Source: NORP309 sp964564165
Lineage (GTDB): Bacteria > Pseudomonadota > Gammaproteobacteria > Xanthomonadales > Marinicellaceae
Direction: 5' to 3'
DNA length: 18,580 nucleotides
NCBI GenBank assembly: GCA_964564165.1
Contig: CAZLZZ010000057.1
Coordinates: 1-18,580 of the forward strand
The notes under the pieces were generated by a model. That model saw only the letters and a program-made list of their open reading frames with translations, ran no database searches and was not told the origin of the DNA. Positions 1 to 7,745 of this stretch are shown in pieces; position 1 is the stretch's first letter, and each line of letters opens with the position of its first letter. A program made the translations under genes and the position numbers.

Positions 1-669
1 GGTTTAGAAGTAGAGTTTGACGAAAAAGAAACCGAAACCTACGACAAAGTATTAGTCGCTGTAGGACGAGTACCCAATGGCAATAAACTAGATGCCGACA
101 AAGCAGGCGTAACCGTCACCGACCGCGGATTTATCCAAGTCGACAAACAACAACGCACCAACGTCAATCACATCTTCGCCATTGGTGATATAGTTGGACA
201 ACCGATGCTGGCTCACAAAGCCACACACGAAGCAAAAATTGCCGCCGAAGTTGCACATGGTGAAAAAGTATTCTTCGATGCATTAGTGATTCCATCAGTC
301 GCCTACACCGACCCCGAAGTTGCATGGGTCGGCGAAACCGAAATCACCGCTAAAGAAAAAGGCATCAACTACGGCATAGGTAAATTTCCTTGGGCAGCCA
401 GCGGGCGCGCATTGGGACTTGATAGAACAGAAGGTTTCACCAAGCTCATCTTCGACAACGATACAAATCTAGTTATAGGTGCAGGTATAACCGGACCAAA
501 TGCAGGAGAATTAATTTCTGAATTAAGTTTGGCAATCGAAATGGGCTGCGAAGCCGCTGATATAAGCTTAACCATACATCCACATCCAACCTTGGCAGAA
601 AGCATTGCCATGAGTGCCGAAATATTTGAAGGCACAATAACTGATTTGTATATGCCAAAAAAGAAATAA
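1..669 (+). CDS. lpdA: Dihydrolipoamide dehydrogenase (E3), C-terminal part, 5' end outside the window
   Basis: The reading frame is open from base 1 to a TAA at 667-669, giving the last 222 residues of a roughly 470-residue flavoprotein. E3 reoxidises dihydrolipoyl groups of the 2-oxoacid dehydrogenase complexes with FAD and NAD+ in the cytoplasm. Visible hallmarks are the end of the NAD-binding domain (VAVGRVPN), the second FAD-binding motif (IFAIGDIVGQPMLAHKA), and the dimerisation domain that ends with the catalytic HPHPTLAE motif, whose His-Glu pair is the active-site base. The C-terminus DLYMPKKK is typical of pyruvate dehydrogenase-associated E3. The aceE/aceF partners are probably upstream but cannot be seen. 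Family assignment is firm. Assignment to the pyruvate rather than the oxoglutarate complex is inferred. Confidence 0.95.
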   Translation, partial: GLEVEFDEKETETYDKVLVAVGRVPNGNKLDADKAGVTVTDRGFIQVDKQQRTNVNHIFAIGDIVGQPMLAHKATHEAKIAAEVAHGEKVFFDALVIPSVAYTDPEVAWVGETEITAKEKGINYGIGKFPWAASGRALGLDRTEGFTKLIFDNDTNLVIGAGITGPNAGELISELSLAIEMGCEAADISLTIHPHPTLAESIAMSAEIFEGTITDLYMPKKK

Positions 670-789
670 TGTAGTGAGACCCTTTGTGGGGGGAGTGCCC
701 GCTCATTGGTGGTCTTGATTTCGCTAAAGACCGATAAGGAACACTGATGAATTAAAGTGAAATAACTTAAAAATCAATAGGAAACTTAA

Positions 790-1383
790 ATGAAATTAAT
801 TAATAAAAATTTATTGAATATAACCATACCCATATTGTGTTGTATGGTTTTATCTTCATGTATTGGTCCGCGACTAAATAAACAAAACAACCAAAGTAAG
901 AATGAATTTGTTAGAATATTGTCTTCTAATGAGGATGATAATATTAAAGTAGACTTGGTTGATTTGTTGGTAAAAAACTCACCAAACTCTTGGGCAAAAG
1001 GCGCTAAGTGGGATGAATATATATTTAACATCAGTAATTTTACAGAAAAAAATATAACGATTGAATCAATAAAAATACTAGACTCATTAAATTATTTTTC
1101 GAAGATTGCTACATCAAGAAGTAAGTTAATCAAGGGCTCGAAACTTGCTAAAAAAAGATTTAAGAAAGAAGGTATAAAAGTAAAGATTGGCAATGGTACA
1201 GGTAAATTAATAGCGGCTCAAATTGGTGGATATATAGTTGGTGCAGGTATTGGCGCAGGAATAGCCAGTGGCGGATCGGTAGCAGTTTCTGCTGGTACTT
1301 TAACTACAGCAGGGGGAGCAGTTTTTGTAGCGGTACCCGTTGCTATAATAAGCGGCGTGATAAAGATTGTAAACAACAATTAA
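790..1383 (+). CDS. Putative lipoprotein with glycine-rich C-terminal hydrophobic stretch
   Basis: A 197-residue unknown protein. Residues 1-24 form a type II (lipoprotein) signal: a basic start, a hydrophobic core and a lipobox LSSC with the acylated Cys at position 24, so it is probably anchored in a membrane facing the periplasm. A purine-rich site (AGGAAA at about 779-784) precedes the ATG. Residues about 138-193 are Gly/Ala/Val-rich with glycine-zipper spacing (GAGIGAGIASGG), suggesting a membrane-inserting hairpin. The frame ends at TAA 1381-1383. The next frame, open from 1373, carries what reads like the missing C-terminus (see the neighbouring entry), so the protein may be truncated by a frameshift. 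Function unknown. Confidence 0.75.
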   Translation: MKLINKNLLNITIPILCCMVLSSCIGPRLNKQNNQSKNEFVRILSSNEDDNIKVDLVDLLVKNSPNSWAKGAKWDEYIFNISNFTEKNITIESIKILDSLNYFSKIATSRSKLIKGSKLAKKRFKKEGIKVKIGNGTGKLIAAQIGGYIVGAGIGAGIASGGSVAVSAGTLTTAGGAVFVAVPVAIISGVIKIVNNN

Positions 1384-1579
1384 GGTCAATAATAGAATAC
1401 AAGATAGGCAAACGACAATGCCAATAAATATTACAGCAAACAATAGTGAAATTATTGATTTAATGTTTCCTGTGGTACCTTCACCACAAATGATAGAAGT
1501 TATATACTCAATTTCGGGAGAGGTTCATTCTATCAACGTAAAACTAAGTGAAGATTTTCAAGGGCTCCATTATAAATAA
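1373..1579 (+). pseudogene. Frame-shifted C-terminal fragment of the preceding lipoprotein, or a 53-residue small gene
   Basis: Frame 2 is open from 1373 to a TAA at 1577-1579. It contains an ATG at 1418 preceded by a weak AGG at 1406-1408, which would give a free-standing 53-residue protein. The translation carries the pattern DLMFPVVPSPQ...IEVIYS...GLHYK. I recall a closing module with FFP-x-x-P-x-P and a terminal GLH as the C-terminus of a family of bacterial lipoproteins with a glycine-rich membrane segment. The frame overlaps the end of the lipoprotein frame at 1373-1383, so a single-base shift near 1373-1382 would join the two into one protein of about 262 residues. The alternative is an independent small gene. 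I prefer the broken-gene reading, with moderate confidence. Confidence 0.5.
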
Positions 1580-1625
1580 AATGAATTGAGAAAGTGAGGC
1601 AAATGTCTCCGATTAAACTTGACTC

Positions 1626-1852
1626 TTACACTAAAACTTTATCAAGCTCCTTTCTAAGTTAAGCATTAATCAATGTTTGATACGGAACCTTTTGCTCTAA
1701 AGCCATTTTTTTAAAATAGAGAATAATGTCATTATAAAGCCTTAGGGTTGTGGGAATTTTTTTTGGTTTATAAAATCGCCCACGCACAGCACCAGTGAAA
1801 TCATAGTTGTCTTTTAACTCATAATCGTCGTATTGGTCTTTTTATTTTTCAT
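1626..1852 (-). pseudogene. Decayed BrnA-like ribbon-helix-helix antitoxin
   Basis: On the minus strand, an AGAGGTGA ribosome-binding site precedes an ATG at 1852-1850, but that frame stops after 12 codons. The adjacent frame continues as DDYELKDNYDFTGAVRGRF, then IPTTLRLYNDIILYFKKMA and VPYQTLINA, followed by an in-frame TAA (1659-1661) and LRKELDKVLV before the final stop at 1626-1628. DFTGAVRGRFY, IPTTLRL and YQTLINA-LRK are the conserved blocks of short BrnA/CopG-type antitoxins, which bind DNA as ribbon-helix-helix dimers and repress their own toxin-antitoxin operon. At least one frameshift and one nonsense codon make it nonfunctional. No BrnT toxin is visible beside it. It lies about 40 bp downstream of an unrelated exported-protein gene on the same strand. 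Confidence 0.7.
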
Positions 1853-1892
1853 AAATATTCACCTCTTTGGCATTGGCTTTTCTGGCATTTAT

Positions 1893-2678
1893 TTATTTTT
1901 GTTTTTTTACAGGGAAACCCTTTAAAGTTTTATTAAACAAAATAGTTTGTTTCCAGTTGCTTCCAAATGAGCCTTGCCTTAATACTTTACCAGCCCAAAG
2001 TATTTCGCCCTTATTCGACAATAATATTAAATTCATATTCGTGACAGAAACTTTAGCTACAGAAAGCAATCCTAATGTTAAAACTGATGAAACTACAGCT
2101 CCCTTAACAGTTGTTTTCGTAGGCACTTTAACACCTGTAGTTAATAAAACCAAGACAGCTTCATCATCTTTAAGGTTTAATTTGCTTATAGGTGAAAAAT
2201 CCTTAGCAAGAACATTTTCTTGATACTTTTTATGCATCCCAAATGAAGGATTGCTTGAGTCATAAAAAGTATCTGCAAGAGGGTCAAGTATGCCTAAGAA
2301 TATTTTGTTTCCTTGGTTTTGCTTTTTATCATTATCAATTATTGGTACAAATATTTTATTGTCTCTATCTTGGTAATCAAGAAAGTATACATTTTTTTCA
2401 TTTTTTAATCCTACAGAATTCAACACATGATAAAATTTTGCTTTAGTTCTTTTGGATAAAGATTTTTTTATGGTGTTGAATAAAGAGCTTCCCATTTCAA
2501 GATTGTAGTTTATATTCAATCCATATTCGTTTTTACCAATCAACTCTACCAGTGTTGTGTCTGTAACAACATGAATTGTTTTAATTGATTTTATATCATT
2601 TGATTTATCTTTAAAATATGTTTTAGATTGAACCAGGGCATTATTAAATATAAATACTATTACTATAAAAAGTTTCAT
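1893..2678 (-). CDS. Exported protein of unknown function
   Basis: A 261-residue protein I do not recognise. A GGAG ribosome-binding site lies 8 bases before the ATG at 2678. Residues 1-18 (MKLFIVIVFIFNNALVQS) look like a Sec signal peptide with cleavage near QS-K, so the product is probably periplasmic or secreted. The body is polar and Lys/Asn-rich. A hydrophobic stretch at about 203-222 (VKGAVVSSVLTLGLLSVAKV) could be a membrane or membrane-active segment, followed by the beta-like MNLILLSNKGEILWAGKV, where 'GEILWAG' resembles closing strands of outer-membrane-associated or lipoprotein domains. The downstream minus-strand neighbour is a dead antitoxin remnant. Base composition is more AT-rich than the housekeeping block, consistent with an accessory gene. 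Confidence 0.65.
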   Translation of the reverse strand: MKLFIVIVFIFNNALVQSKTYFKDKSNDIKSIKTIHVVTDTTLVELIGKNEYGLNINYNLEMGSSLFNTIKKSLSKRTKAKFYHVLNSVGLKNEKNVYFLDYQDRDNKIFVPIIDNDKKQNQGNKIFLGILDPLADTFYDSSNPSFGMHKKYQENVLAKDFSPISKLNLKDDEAVLVLLTTGVKVPTKTTVKGAVVSSVLTLGLLSVAKVSVTNMNLILLSNKGEILWAGKVLRQGSFGSNWKQTILFNKTLKGFPVKKQK

Positions 2679-2778
2679 ATTTTTACTCCATCCGTATTTA
2701 ATTTAATGTTCATAAAACCCATTCCATACATAACTTACGGTGATTTATTGTACAAAATTTTTCTAATGATTGCAAGAA

Positions 2779-2931
2779 GGTAGGTTGGCGCTGAGGTACG
2801 AAGCCCAACAACAGACCACCGGCAAACTCATAAATGGTTTATCACGATGGTGTTGACATTCTTCCTATTCAAATTCACTCTCAATCTAAACATTATAATG
2901 TTGGGTTTCGCACGCTCAACCCAACCTACAT
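2779..2931. repeat. Inverted pair of TAGGTTGG...CCCAACA intergenic repeats
   Basis: The segment 2779-2810 (starts with GTAGGTTGG, ends with AAGCCCAACA) matches the reverse complement of 2898-2931 (starts with TGTTGGGTTTCG, ends with CCCAACCTACA) with a few mismatches in the middle. The right copy is itself a small palindrome, GTTGGGT facing ACCCAAC. The roughly 90 bp between the arms holds no gene. This is the appearance of a nonautonomous dispersed element or a decayed stem-loop repeat of the TAGGTTGGGTT type seen in many genomes. The whole 2679-3043 gap otherwise shows nothing I can name. Confidence 0.6.
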
Positions 2932-3043
2932 TTTAAGCAACAATAGAGTTTATTGTAAAGGCAATCACATAGATTAGCCTAAGACCAAGTTATATGCTGT
3001 TTGTAGTGTTTGTATTCACAGAAAAAGTATAAAATTTACGGGT

Positions 3044-3298
3044 TTATTTTCTAATAAACATGTAGGGTAAGATTAAAACAATGATGTATATGGTTATTGT
3101 TAAAGTGTTATTAAGATTAAATATTAGTAGAAATGGAAATCCTAAAACAATCCAAACCCAGCTGATTCCATTTATTGTTTTTTGTCTATTATTAATTTTG
3201 ATGCGTTTTTCTTTTGGCAATAGTGAGACTTGATGAGAAAGGTATCTTTGATAGTTGATATAAATGATGATGGTTATTATCGTGACAAATATAAACAT
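3044..3298 (-). CDS. Small two-TM membrane protein, unknown function
   Basis: An 84-residue protein with two predicted membrane helices: residues 1-14 (FIFVTIITIIIYI) and about 46-82 (SWVWIVLGFPFLLIF, then LTITIYIIVLILPYMFI, possibly two short helices), separated by a basic loop (LLPKEKRIKINNRQK). No convincing ribosome-binding site precedes the ATG, and no family is recognised. The composition is strongly AT-rich. It stands alone between the repeat pair and mutT. The patterned hydrophobic and basic segments favour a real gene, but a chance ORF in AT-rich DNA is possible. Confidence 0.45.
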   Translation of the reverse strand: MFIFVTIITIIIYINYQRYLSHQVSLLPKEKRIKINNRQKTINGISWVWIVLGFPFLLIFNLNNTLTITIYIIVLILPYMFIRK

Positions 3299-3440
3299 TT
3301 TAATTCAAGCAAATAATTCTTATTGTAGCAAAATACTTACCTGGTTTTAAGTGTATAAAGTCATAAATAGACCTTCAGTTGCCAGCGTAATCGTCAGAGC
3401 AGAATACAAATATAGCGATTAATATCCACCGAATACTCGC

Positions 3441-3848
3441 CTAATAGCTGGCTTTACTCAAGTTCAAAATCGCTTGAATAATGGGTTTATCAGCATCAGG
3501 CATACCTAAAGCTGACAGTTCTGATTTGCTGACCCATTTTAAGGGCTGTTTTTCATTGGGGTGAATTTTGGGGTTGTTGGTTTTGTGGTACCAAACGTCC
3601 AGTGTCAAGGTGAATTCAGCGTAGGTATGTGTGGTGGTGATTAAGGGTTTTGCATTGGGCAAATCAAAGTCTATTTCTTCCTTGGTCTCGCGAATAATCG
3701 CTTGTAATTGAGATTCGCCTTGTTCGACTTTGCCGCCGGGAAATTCCCACATACCGCCTAAGTGCTTGTGGGATGCTCTTTTGGCAACCAGTATTTCGCC
3801 TTGGTGATTTTCTAGCACCAAGGCGACTACATTTAATGGGGTTGTCAT
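3441..3848 (-). CDS. mutT: MutT-type Nudix hydrolase (8-oxo-dGTP diphosphatase)
   Basis: A 135-residue Nudix protein, close to the usual MutT length. It would hydrolyse 8-oxo-dGTP to the monophosphate, cleansing the nucleotide pool of a mutagenic base. The Nudix box is complete: G39-x5-E45-x7-R53-E54-x2-E57-E58, preceded by MWEFPGGK. The usual final Gly of the box is Asp (EEIDF), a tolerated substitution. The N-terminal MTTPLNVVALVLENHQGEILVAKR is typical of MutT. It starts 10 bp after the secA stop codon on the same strand, so it is very likely cotranscribed with secA, a frequent arrangement in gammaproteobacteria. Confidence 0.93.
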   Translation of the reverse strand: MTTPLNVVALVLENHQGEILVAKRASHKHLGGMWEFPGGKVEQGESQLQAIIRETKEEIDFDLPNAKPLITTTHTYAEFTLTLDVWYHKTNNPKIHPNEKQPLKWVSKSELSALGMPDADKPIIQAILNLSKASY

Positions 3849-3858
3849 GTTGGAAAAA

Positions 3859-6609
3859 CTAGCTTAATTTGCCGTGACACTGTTTGTATTTTTTCCCTGA
3901 TCCACAGGGACAAGGCTCATTTCTGCCTACTTTTTTGCCTTCGCGAACATAGGTCTCTACTGCTGAGGCATCTTTAGTAGGTTGAGTCGGGTTGTTCGCT
4001 GCGTCATGCTGGAACTCCATCTGCTGTTGCTCGTGGCGTCCCATTTGATCTATATCTTCGTCTTGTATTTTAACCCGCGCAATAATTCTTGTTACATCAC
4101 TCTTGATTTTTTCTAACAAATCTGTAAACATTTCAAAGGATTCTTTTTTGTATTCTTGAATGGGTTGTTTTTGTCCATACCCACGCAAGCCAATGCCTTG
4201 ACGCAAATGATCCATTCCTAACAAATGTTCTTTCCATAACTGATCAAGCACATTTAAGTAGACCGCTTTTTCAAATTGGCGCATGGTATCTGAACCCGTC
4301 AACGCTTCTTTTTCACGGAAATAACGCTCAATGTTTTTGTGACACTTTTCAACCAAACCGTGCTCATCCATGTCTTCATCGGTTTTCAACCAATGTTGGA
4401 CATTAGTATCAATGCCGTAATCTGATTTTAATGCGGTTTCAAGTTCTTGAGCTTGCCATTGTTCTTCAATGCTTTCAATGGGAATATATTGACGAATCAA
4501 ACCTTCAAATACTTCTTCTCTAGTAACCGCAATAAACTCTTTGATTTCATCGGACTCAAGTAAATCTATTCTTTGTTGATAAATAACCAAACGCTGGTCG
4601 TTGGCAACATCATCATATTCCAATAAGCTTTTACGAATGTCGAAATTATGTGACTCTACTTTTCTTTGCGCGCCTTCAATGGTGCGAGATATCCACTTGT
4701 GTTCGATAGACTCGTCTTCTTCCATGCCAAATTTGCGCATGGTTTGGGCGATGTTGCCACCAAAAATACGCATCAAGTTGTCTTCTAATGAAATATAAAA
4801 ACGCGAAGAGCCTGGATCACCTTGTCTGCCTGAGCGTCCGCGTAACTGGTTGTCAATTCTTCGTGATTCATGGCGTTCTGTACCCACAATTCTTAACCCG
4901 CCATTTTCCAACACACTGTCATGAACCGATTGCCAGTTATCGCGTGCTTCTTGTTTTTTCGATTCAGAAATTTCCTCACCCAAATTGGCCAGTTCAATTT
5001 CTAAATTTCCACCCAATACAATATCCGTTCCACGACCAGCCATGTTGGTAGCAATAGTGATAGAACCGGGTTTGCCCGCGGTGGCGACAATCAACGCTTC
5101 TTTTTCATGTTGTTTTGCATTTAAAACATTGTGCGGGATTTTTTGTTCTTTTAGTTGTTTTGAAATCAGCTCGGAGACTTCGATTGAAGCGGTACCGACC
5201 AATACGGGTTGTTTGCGAGAATAGCTGTCTTTGATGTCTTCTACAATGGCTTTAAACTTGCCTTCCATTGTCAAGAACACCAAGTCACCCTGGTCATCTC
5301 GAACCATCGGTTTGTGGGTAGGTATAACCACCACTTCTAATCCATATATGGTGTGAAATTCGTAGGCTTCGGTATCTGCTGTTCCTGTCATGCCCGATAG
5401 TTTTGGATACAATCTGAAATAGTTCTGGAAGGTTACCGATGCCAGTGTTTGATTTTCTTTTTGTATGGGTACATTTTCTTTGGCCTCAACCGCTTGGTGT
5501 AATCCATCGCCCCAGCGTCTTCCTGCTAAAGTACGGCCTGTAAACTCATCAACGATGACTACTTCGCCATTGTCTAAAATATAATCGACATCCAGCTGGT
5601 ATAAATTTTGCGCTCTTAATGCTGCATTTATGTGATGCAAGAGTTGTAGATGTTTTGAGTCATACAAAGTTTCGCCTTCTTTAATCAAGCCATCTTTGCG
5701 GCACAACTCTTCAACATTTATCATGCCCTGTTCGGTTAAATGGGTTTGCTTGCTTTTTTCATCTATGGTGAAGTCACCATCTGGTTCTTGTGATGCTTCT
5801 TCTTTTTTGGCCGCAATCATGGCTTTCACGCCGCCTTTGGTGTCTACTGGCTTTTGCGTTGAAGCCACTAAATTTGGGGTTATTCTGTTGATGCGGTGAT
5901 ATAACTCGGGCGAATCATCGGTTTGCCCAGAAATGATTAACGGTGTACGCGCTTCATCAATCAATATCGAATCTACCTCATCGACAATAGCAAAATTTGG
6001 GTTTCTTTGTACTTTTTCTTCTAAAGTAAAGGCCATATTGTCGCGCAAATAATCAAAGCCGTATTCGTTATTGGTTCCATAGGTGATATCAGCAGCATAA
6101 GCAGCACGTTTGTCTGTTTGATTCATGTCGGGTACGACAACGCCAACTTGCATACCTAAAAAATTATACAAAGGCTCCATCCATTTGGCATCACGAGACG
6201 CCAAATAGTCATTGACGGTTACGATGTGTACGCCTTGCTCTGTTAAAGCATTCAAATAAGCGGGCAATGTTGCAACCAAAGTTTTGCCTTCGCCGGTTCT
6301 CATTTCAGCAATGTTTCCGTCGTTTAATATCATGCCGCCGATCATTTGTTCACGATAATGGCGCATCTTCATGGTTCTCACAGATGCTTCTCTGACCACT
6401 GCAAACGCTTCTACCAAAATATCATTCTGGGTTTCGCCTGCTGCTAGCCTATCCTTAAGTATTTGCGTTTGATTTTGCAAATCTCCATCTCGCATGGCTT
6501 GGTATTTTGGTTCAAGCGCATCTATTTTATCAACCGTTTTTAACAGTTGTTTTATCAATCTTTGATTGCGGCTACCGAAAAGTTTTGTGAATACTGAATT
6601 TAGAATCAT
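3859..6609 (-). CDS. secA: Preprotein translocase ATPase SecA
   Basis: A 916-residue protein, full length for proteobacterial SecA. It is the motor that threads unfolded preproteins through SecYEG. Visible landmarks are the Walker A motif (GEGKT, 106-110), the DEAD-like Walker B DEVDSILIDEA (210-220), TPLIISG, the second nucleotide-binding fold with NMAGRGTDI, the GTERHESRRIDNQLRGRSGRQGD-type motif VI region, the helical scaffold, and a C-terminal zinc motif (Cys900, Cys902, Cys911, His912) that contacts SecB and phospholipid. The first ATG matches the usual N-terminus (VFTKLFGSRN). No classical Shine-Dalgarno sequence is present. Directly upstream sits a 14-bp tandem repeat rather than a secM-like gene. 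mutT follows after 10 bp. Confidence 0.98.
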   Translation of the reverse strand: MILNSVFTKLFGSRNQRLIKQLLKTVDKIDALEPKYQAMRDGDLQNQTQILKDRLAAGETQNDILVEAFAVVREASVRTMKMRHYREQMIGGMILNDGNIAEMRTGEGKTLVATLPAYLNALTEQGVHIVTVNDYLASRDAKWMEPLYNFLGMQVGVVVPDMNQTDKRAAYAADITYGTNNEYGFDYLRDNMAFTLEEKVQRNPNFAIVDEVDSILIDEARTPLIISGQTDDSPELYHRINRITPNLVASTQKPVDTKGGVKAMIAAKKEEASQEPDGDFTIDEKSKQTHLTEQGMINVEELCRKDGLIKEGETLYDSKHLQLLHHINAALRAQNLYQLDVDYILDNGEVVIVDEFTGRTLAGRRWGDGLHQAVEAKENVPIQKENQTLASVTFQNYFRLYPKLSGMTGTADTEAYEFHTIYGLEVVVIPTHKPMVRDDQGDLVFLTMEGKFKAIVEDIKDSYSRKQPVLVGTASIEVSELISKQLKEQKIPHNVLNAKQHEKEALIVATAGKPGSITIATNMAGRGTDIVLGGNLEIELANLGEEISESKKQEARDNWQSVHDSVLENGGLRIVGTERHESRRIDNQLRGRSGRQGDPGSSRFYISLEDNLMRIFGGNIAQTMRKFGMEEDESIEHKWISRTIEGAQRKVESHNFDIRKSLLEYDDVANDQRLVIYQQRIDLLESDEIKEFIAVTREEVFEGLIRQYIPIESIEEQWQAQELETALKSDYGIDTNVQHWLKTDEDMDEHGLVEKCHKNIERYFREKEALTGSDTMRQFEKAVYLNVLDQLWKEHLLGMDHLRQGIGLRGYGQKQPIQEYKKESFEMFTDLLEKIKSDVTRIIARVKIQDEDIDQMGRHEQQQMEFQHDAANNPTQPTKDASAVETYVREGKKVGRNEPCPCGSGKKYKQCHGKLS

Positions 6610-6611
6610 GA

Positions 6612-6681
6612 TGATTGTTTCTCAATGACTGTTTTTTAATGATTGTTTCTCAATGATTGTTTTTCAATGAATGTTAATCAA
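6612..6681. repeat. Five tandem copies of a 14-bp unit in the secA leader
   Basis: Five head-to-tail 14-base units fill 6612-6681. On the plus strand they are TGATTGTTTCTCAA, TGACTGTTTTTTAA, TGATTGTTTCTCAA, TGATTGTTTTTCAA and TGAATGTTAATCAA. Units 1 and 3 are identical; the unit farthest from secA is the most diverged. On the secA transcript the unit reads TTGAGAAACAATCA, and the last copy ends 2 bases before the ATG, so the GAGAAA of that copy is the only purine-rich element available as a ribosome-binding site. Fourteen is not a multiple of three and each unit carries stop codons, so it is not coding. Confidence 0.9.
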
Positions 6682-6705
6682 AAACAAGTCTGTTAAATTG
6701 TTGAT

Positions 6706-6735
6706 GTTATATTCCAATGTTGTAAATGGATGCAA
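6706..6735 (-). promoter_or_regulatory. Candidate secA promoter
   Basis: On the minus strand, TTGCAT (6735-6730) and TATAAC (6711-6706) lie 18 bases apart, a fair sigma-70 match. Transcription would begin near 6699 and produce a leader of about 90 bases that contains all five 14-base repeats. The assignment is by eye only. Read-through from the M23 peptidase gene 33 bp upstream of this promoter is also possible. Confidence 0.35.
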
Positions 6736-6768
6736 TTTGGTCAATTTCAAGCCTTATTGATCTACTAT

Positions 6769-7701
6769 TTATTTTTTTGCAATAAATGGCCAAGGGTTTA
6801 CTTTGTGGCCTTTTTTCAATACTTCAAAATGCAAATGTTCTGAAGTGGCTCTTCCTGTCTTGCCCATGACTCCAAGCATCTCTTCCCTGTTAACCTTTTG
6901 CCCCACAGTAACCGAAACTTCGCTCAAATGAGCATACCGAGTAACATATCCCGAGCCGTGGTCTATTTCAACCAAGCTTCCATAGTGGCCGCGTTTGCCT
7001 GCCCAAATAACCACACCTTCTGCCATTGCTTGAATAATTGACCCGTGTTTTCCAGAAAAATCTATGCCCGAATGAAAGGCTTGCTTGCCAGTAAACGGAT
7101 CTGTGCGGCCGCCATAACCAGAAGAAATCCAACCTTTGCGAATAGGTTTACCTGACGGTTTAATTTGTTGGTTGTATTCTTTTTCGTTCAATAAGTTGCT
7201 CAATAAAAACAACTGTTCTTCTTGTTGTTGAAAATTGGCTTGAATCGAATATAAGCTGGTAAATAAATCTTGTGGTGTGTTTTCTATATTGGTCAGTTCC
7301 AAGCCTGCTCCACCAATGCCTGGCTCTGTAGTAAAATCGAATTCATAGCCATCTATTTTTGCCACTTCTGTTAAGCGGCTACCCAAGGCGTTTATTCTCA
7401 AACTTTGTGCATAAAGTCCGCCAATTTGAAGTGCTAATGAGTCTAGCTCTTGGTTCACTTGCAGTTTGAACTGTTGTATGTCTTGTTCCTTTTGTGCAAC
7501 CAATACCTGAAATCTGTTTAGCTGCAAATCCTTTTCTACTTTTGTATTAAAGGCCAAGTACCCAATTCCAGCACCTAACATCATGACACAAATTACTGAA
7601 AGTGAAACCACCGCAATAATTTTTTTACGGATTTTTGAGTCTGAAAGGTGGTAACTGCTGGTTCCAGATTTGCTTTGTTTTAAAACAATAATATTTTTCA
7701 T
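6769..7701 (-). CDS. M23 (LytM) family peptidoglycan endopeptidase, membrane anchored
   Basis: A 310-residue protein with a short cytoplasmic N-terminus, one membrane helix at about 28-51, a periplasmic coiled coil rich in Gln/Glu (about 55-100 and 145-175), and a C-terminal LytM domain at about 190-308. All zinc and catalytic residues are present: His210 and Asp214 (HSGID), His258 (YAHL), and the HxH pair His289/His291 (HLHFE). An active endopeptidase cutting peptide cross-links is therefore likely, rather than a degenerate amidase activator. An M23 gene directly before secA and divergent from dciA is a recurring gammaproteobacterial layout. Only a weak AAGAAA ribosome-binding site precedes the ATG at 7701. 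Confidence 0.92.
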   Translation of the reverse strand: MKNIIVLKQSKSGTSSYHLSDSKIRKKIIAVVSLSVICVMMLGAGIGYLAFNTKVEKDLQLNRFQVLVAQKEQDIQQFKLQVNQELDSLALQIGGLYAQSLRINALGSRLTEVAKIDGYEFDFTTEPGIGGAGLELTNIENTPQDLFTSLYSIQANFQQQEEQLFLLSNLLNEKEYNQQIKPSGKPIRKGWISSGYGGRTDPFTGKQAFHSGIDFSGKHGSIIQAMAEGVVIWAGKRGHYGSLVEIDHGSGYVTRYAHLSEVSVTVGQKVNREEMLGVMGKTGRATSEHLHFEVLKKGHKVNPWPFIAKK

Positions 7702-7745
7702 AACTATTTCTTGCGTTCTACCCTATCAAAAGTGACAATAAAACC

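Noticed and set aside
711..732. GGTCTT...AAGACC hairpin after lpdA as a terminator
   Set aside because: The six-base stem has a ten-base loop and no following T tract, so it is too weak to call.
1867..2223. Plus-strand 118-residue frame
   Set aside because: It is antisense to the exported-protein gene, which has the signal peptide and ribosome-binding site.
6612..6681. The regular 14-bp array as a CRISPR
   Set aside because: Units are contiguous with no spacers and far too short for CRISPR repeats; no cas genes are nearby.
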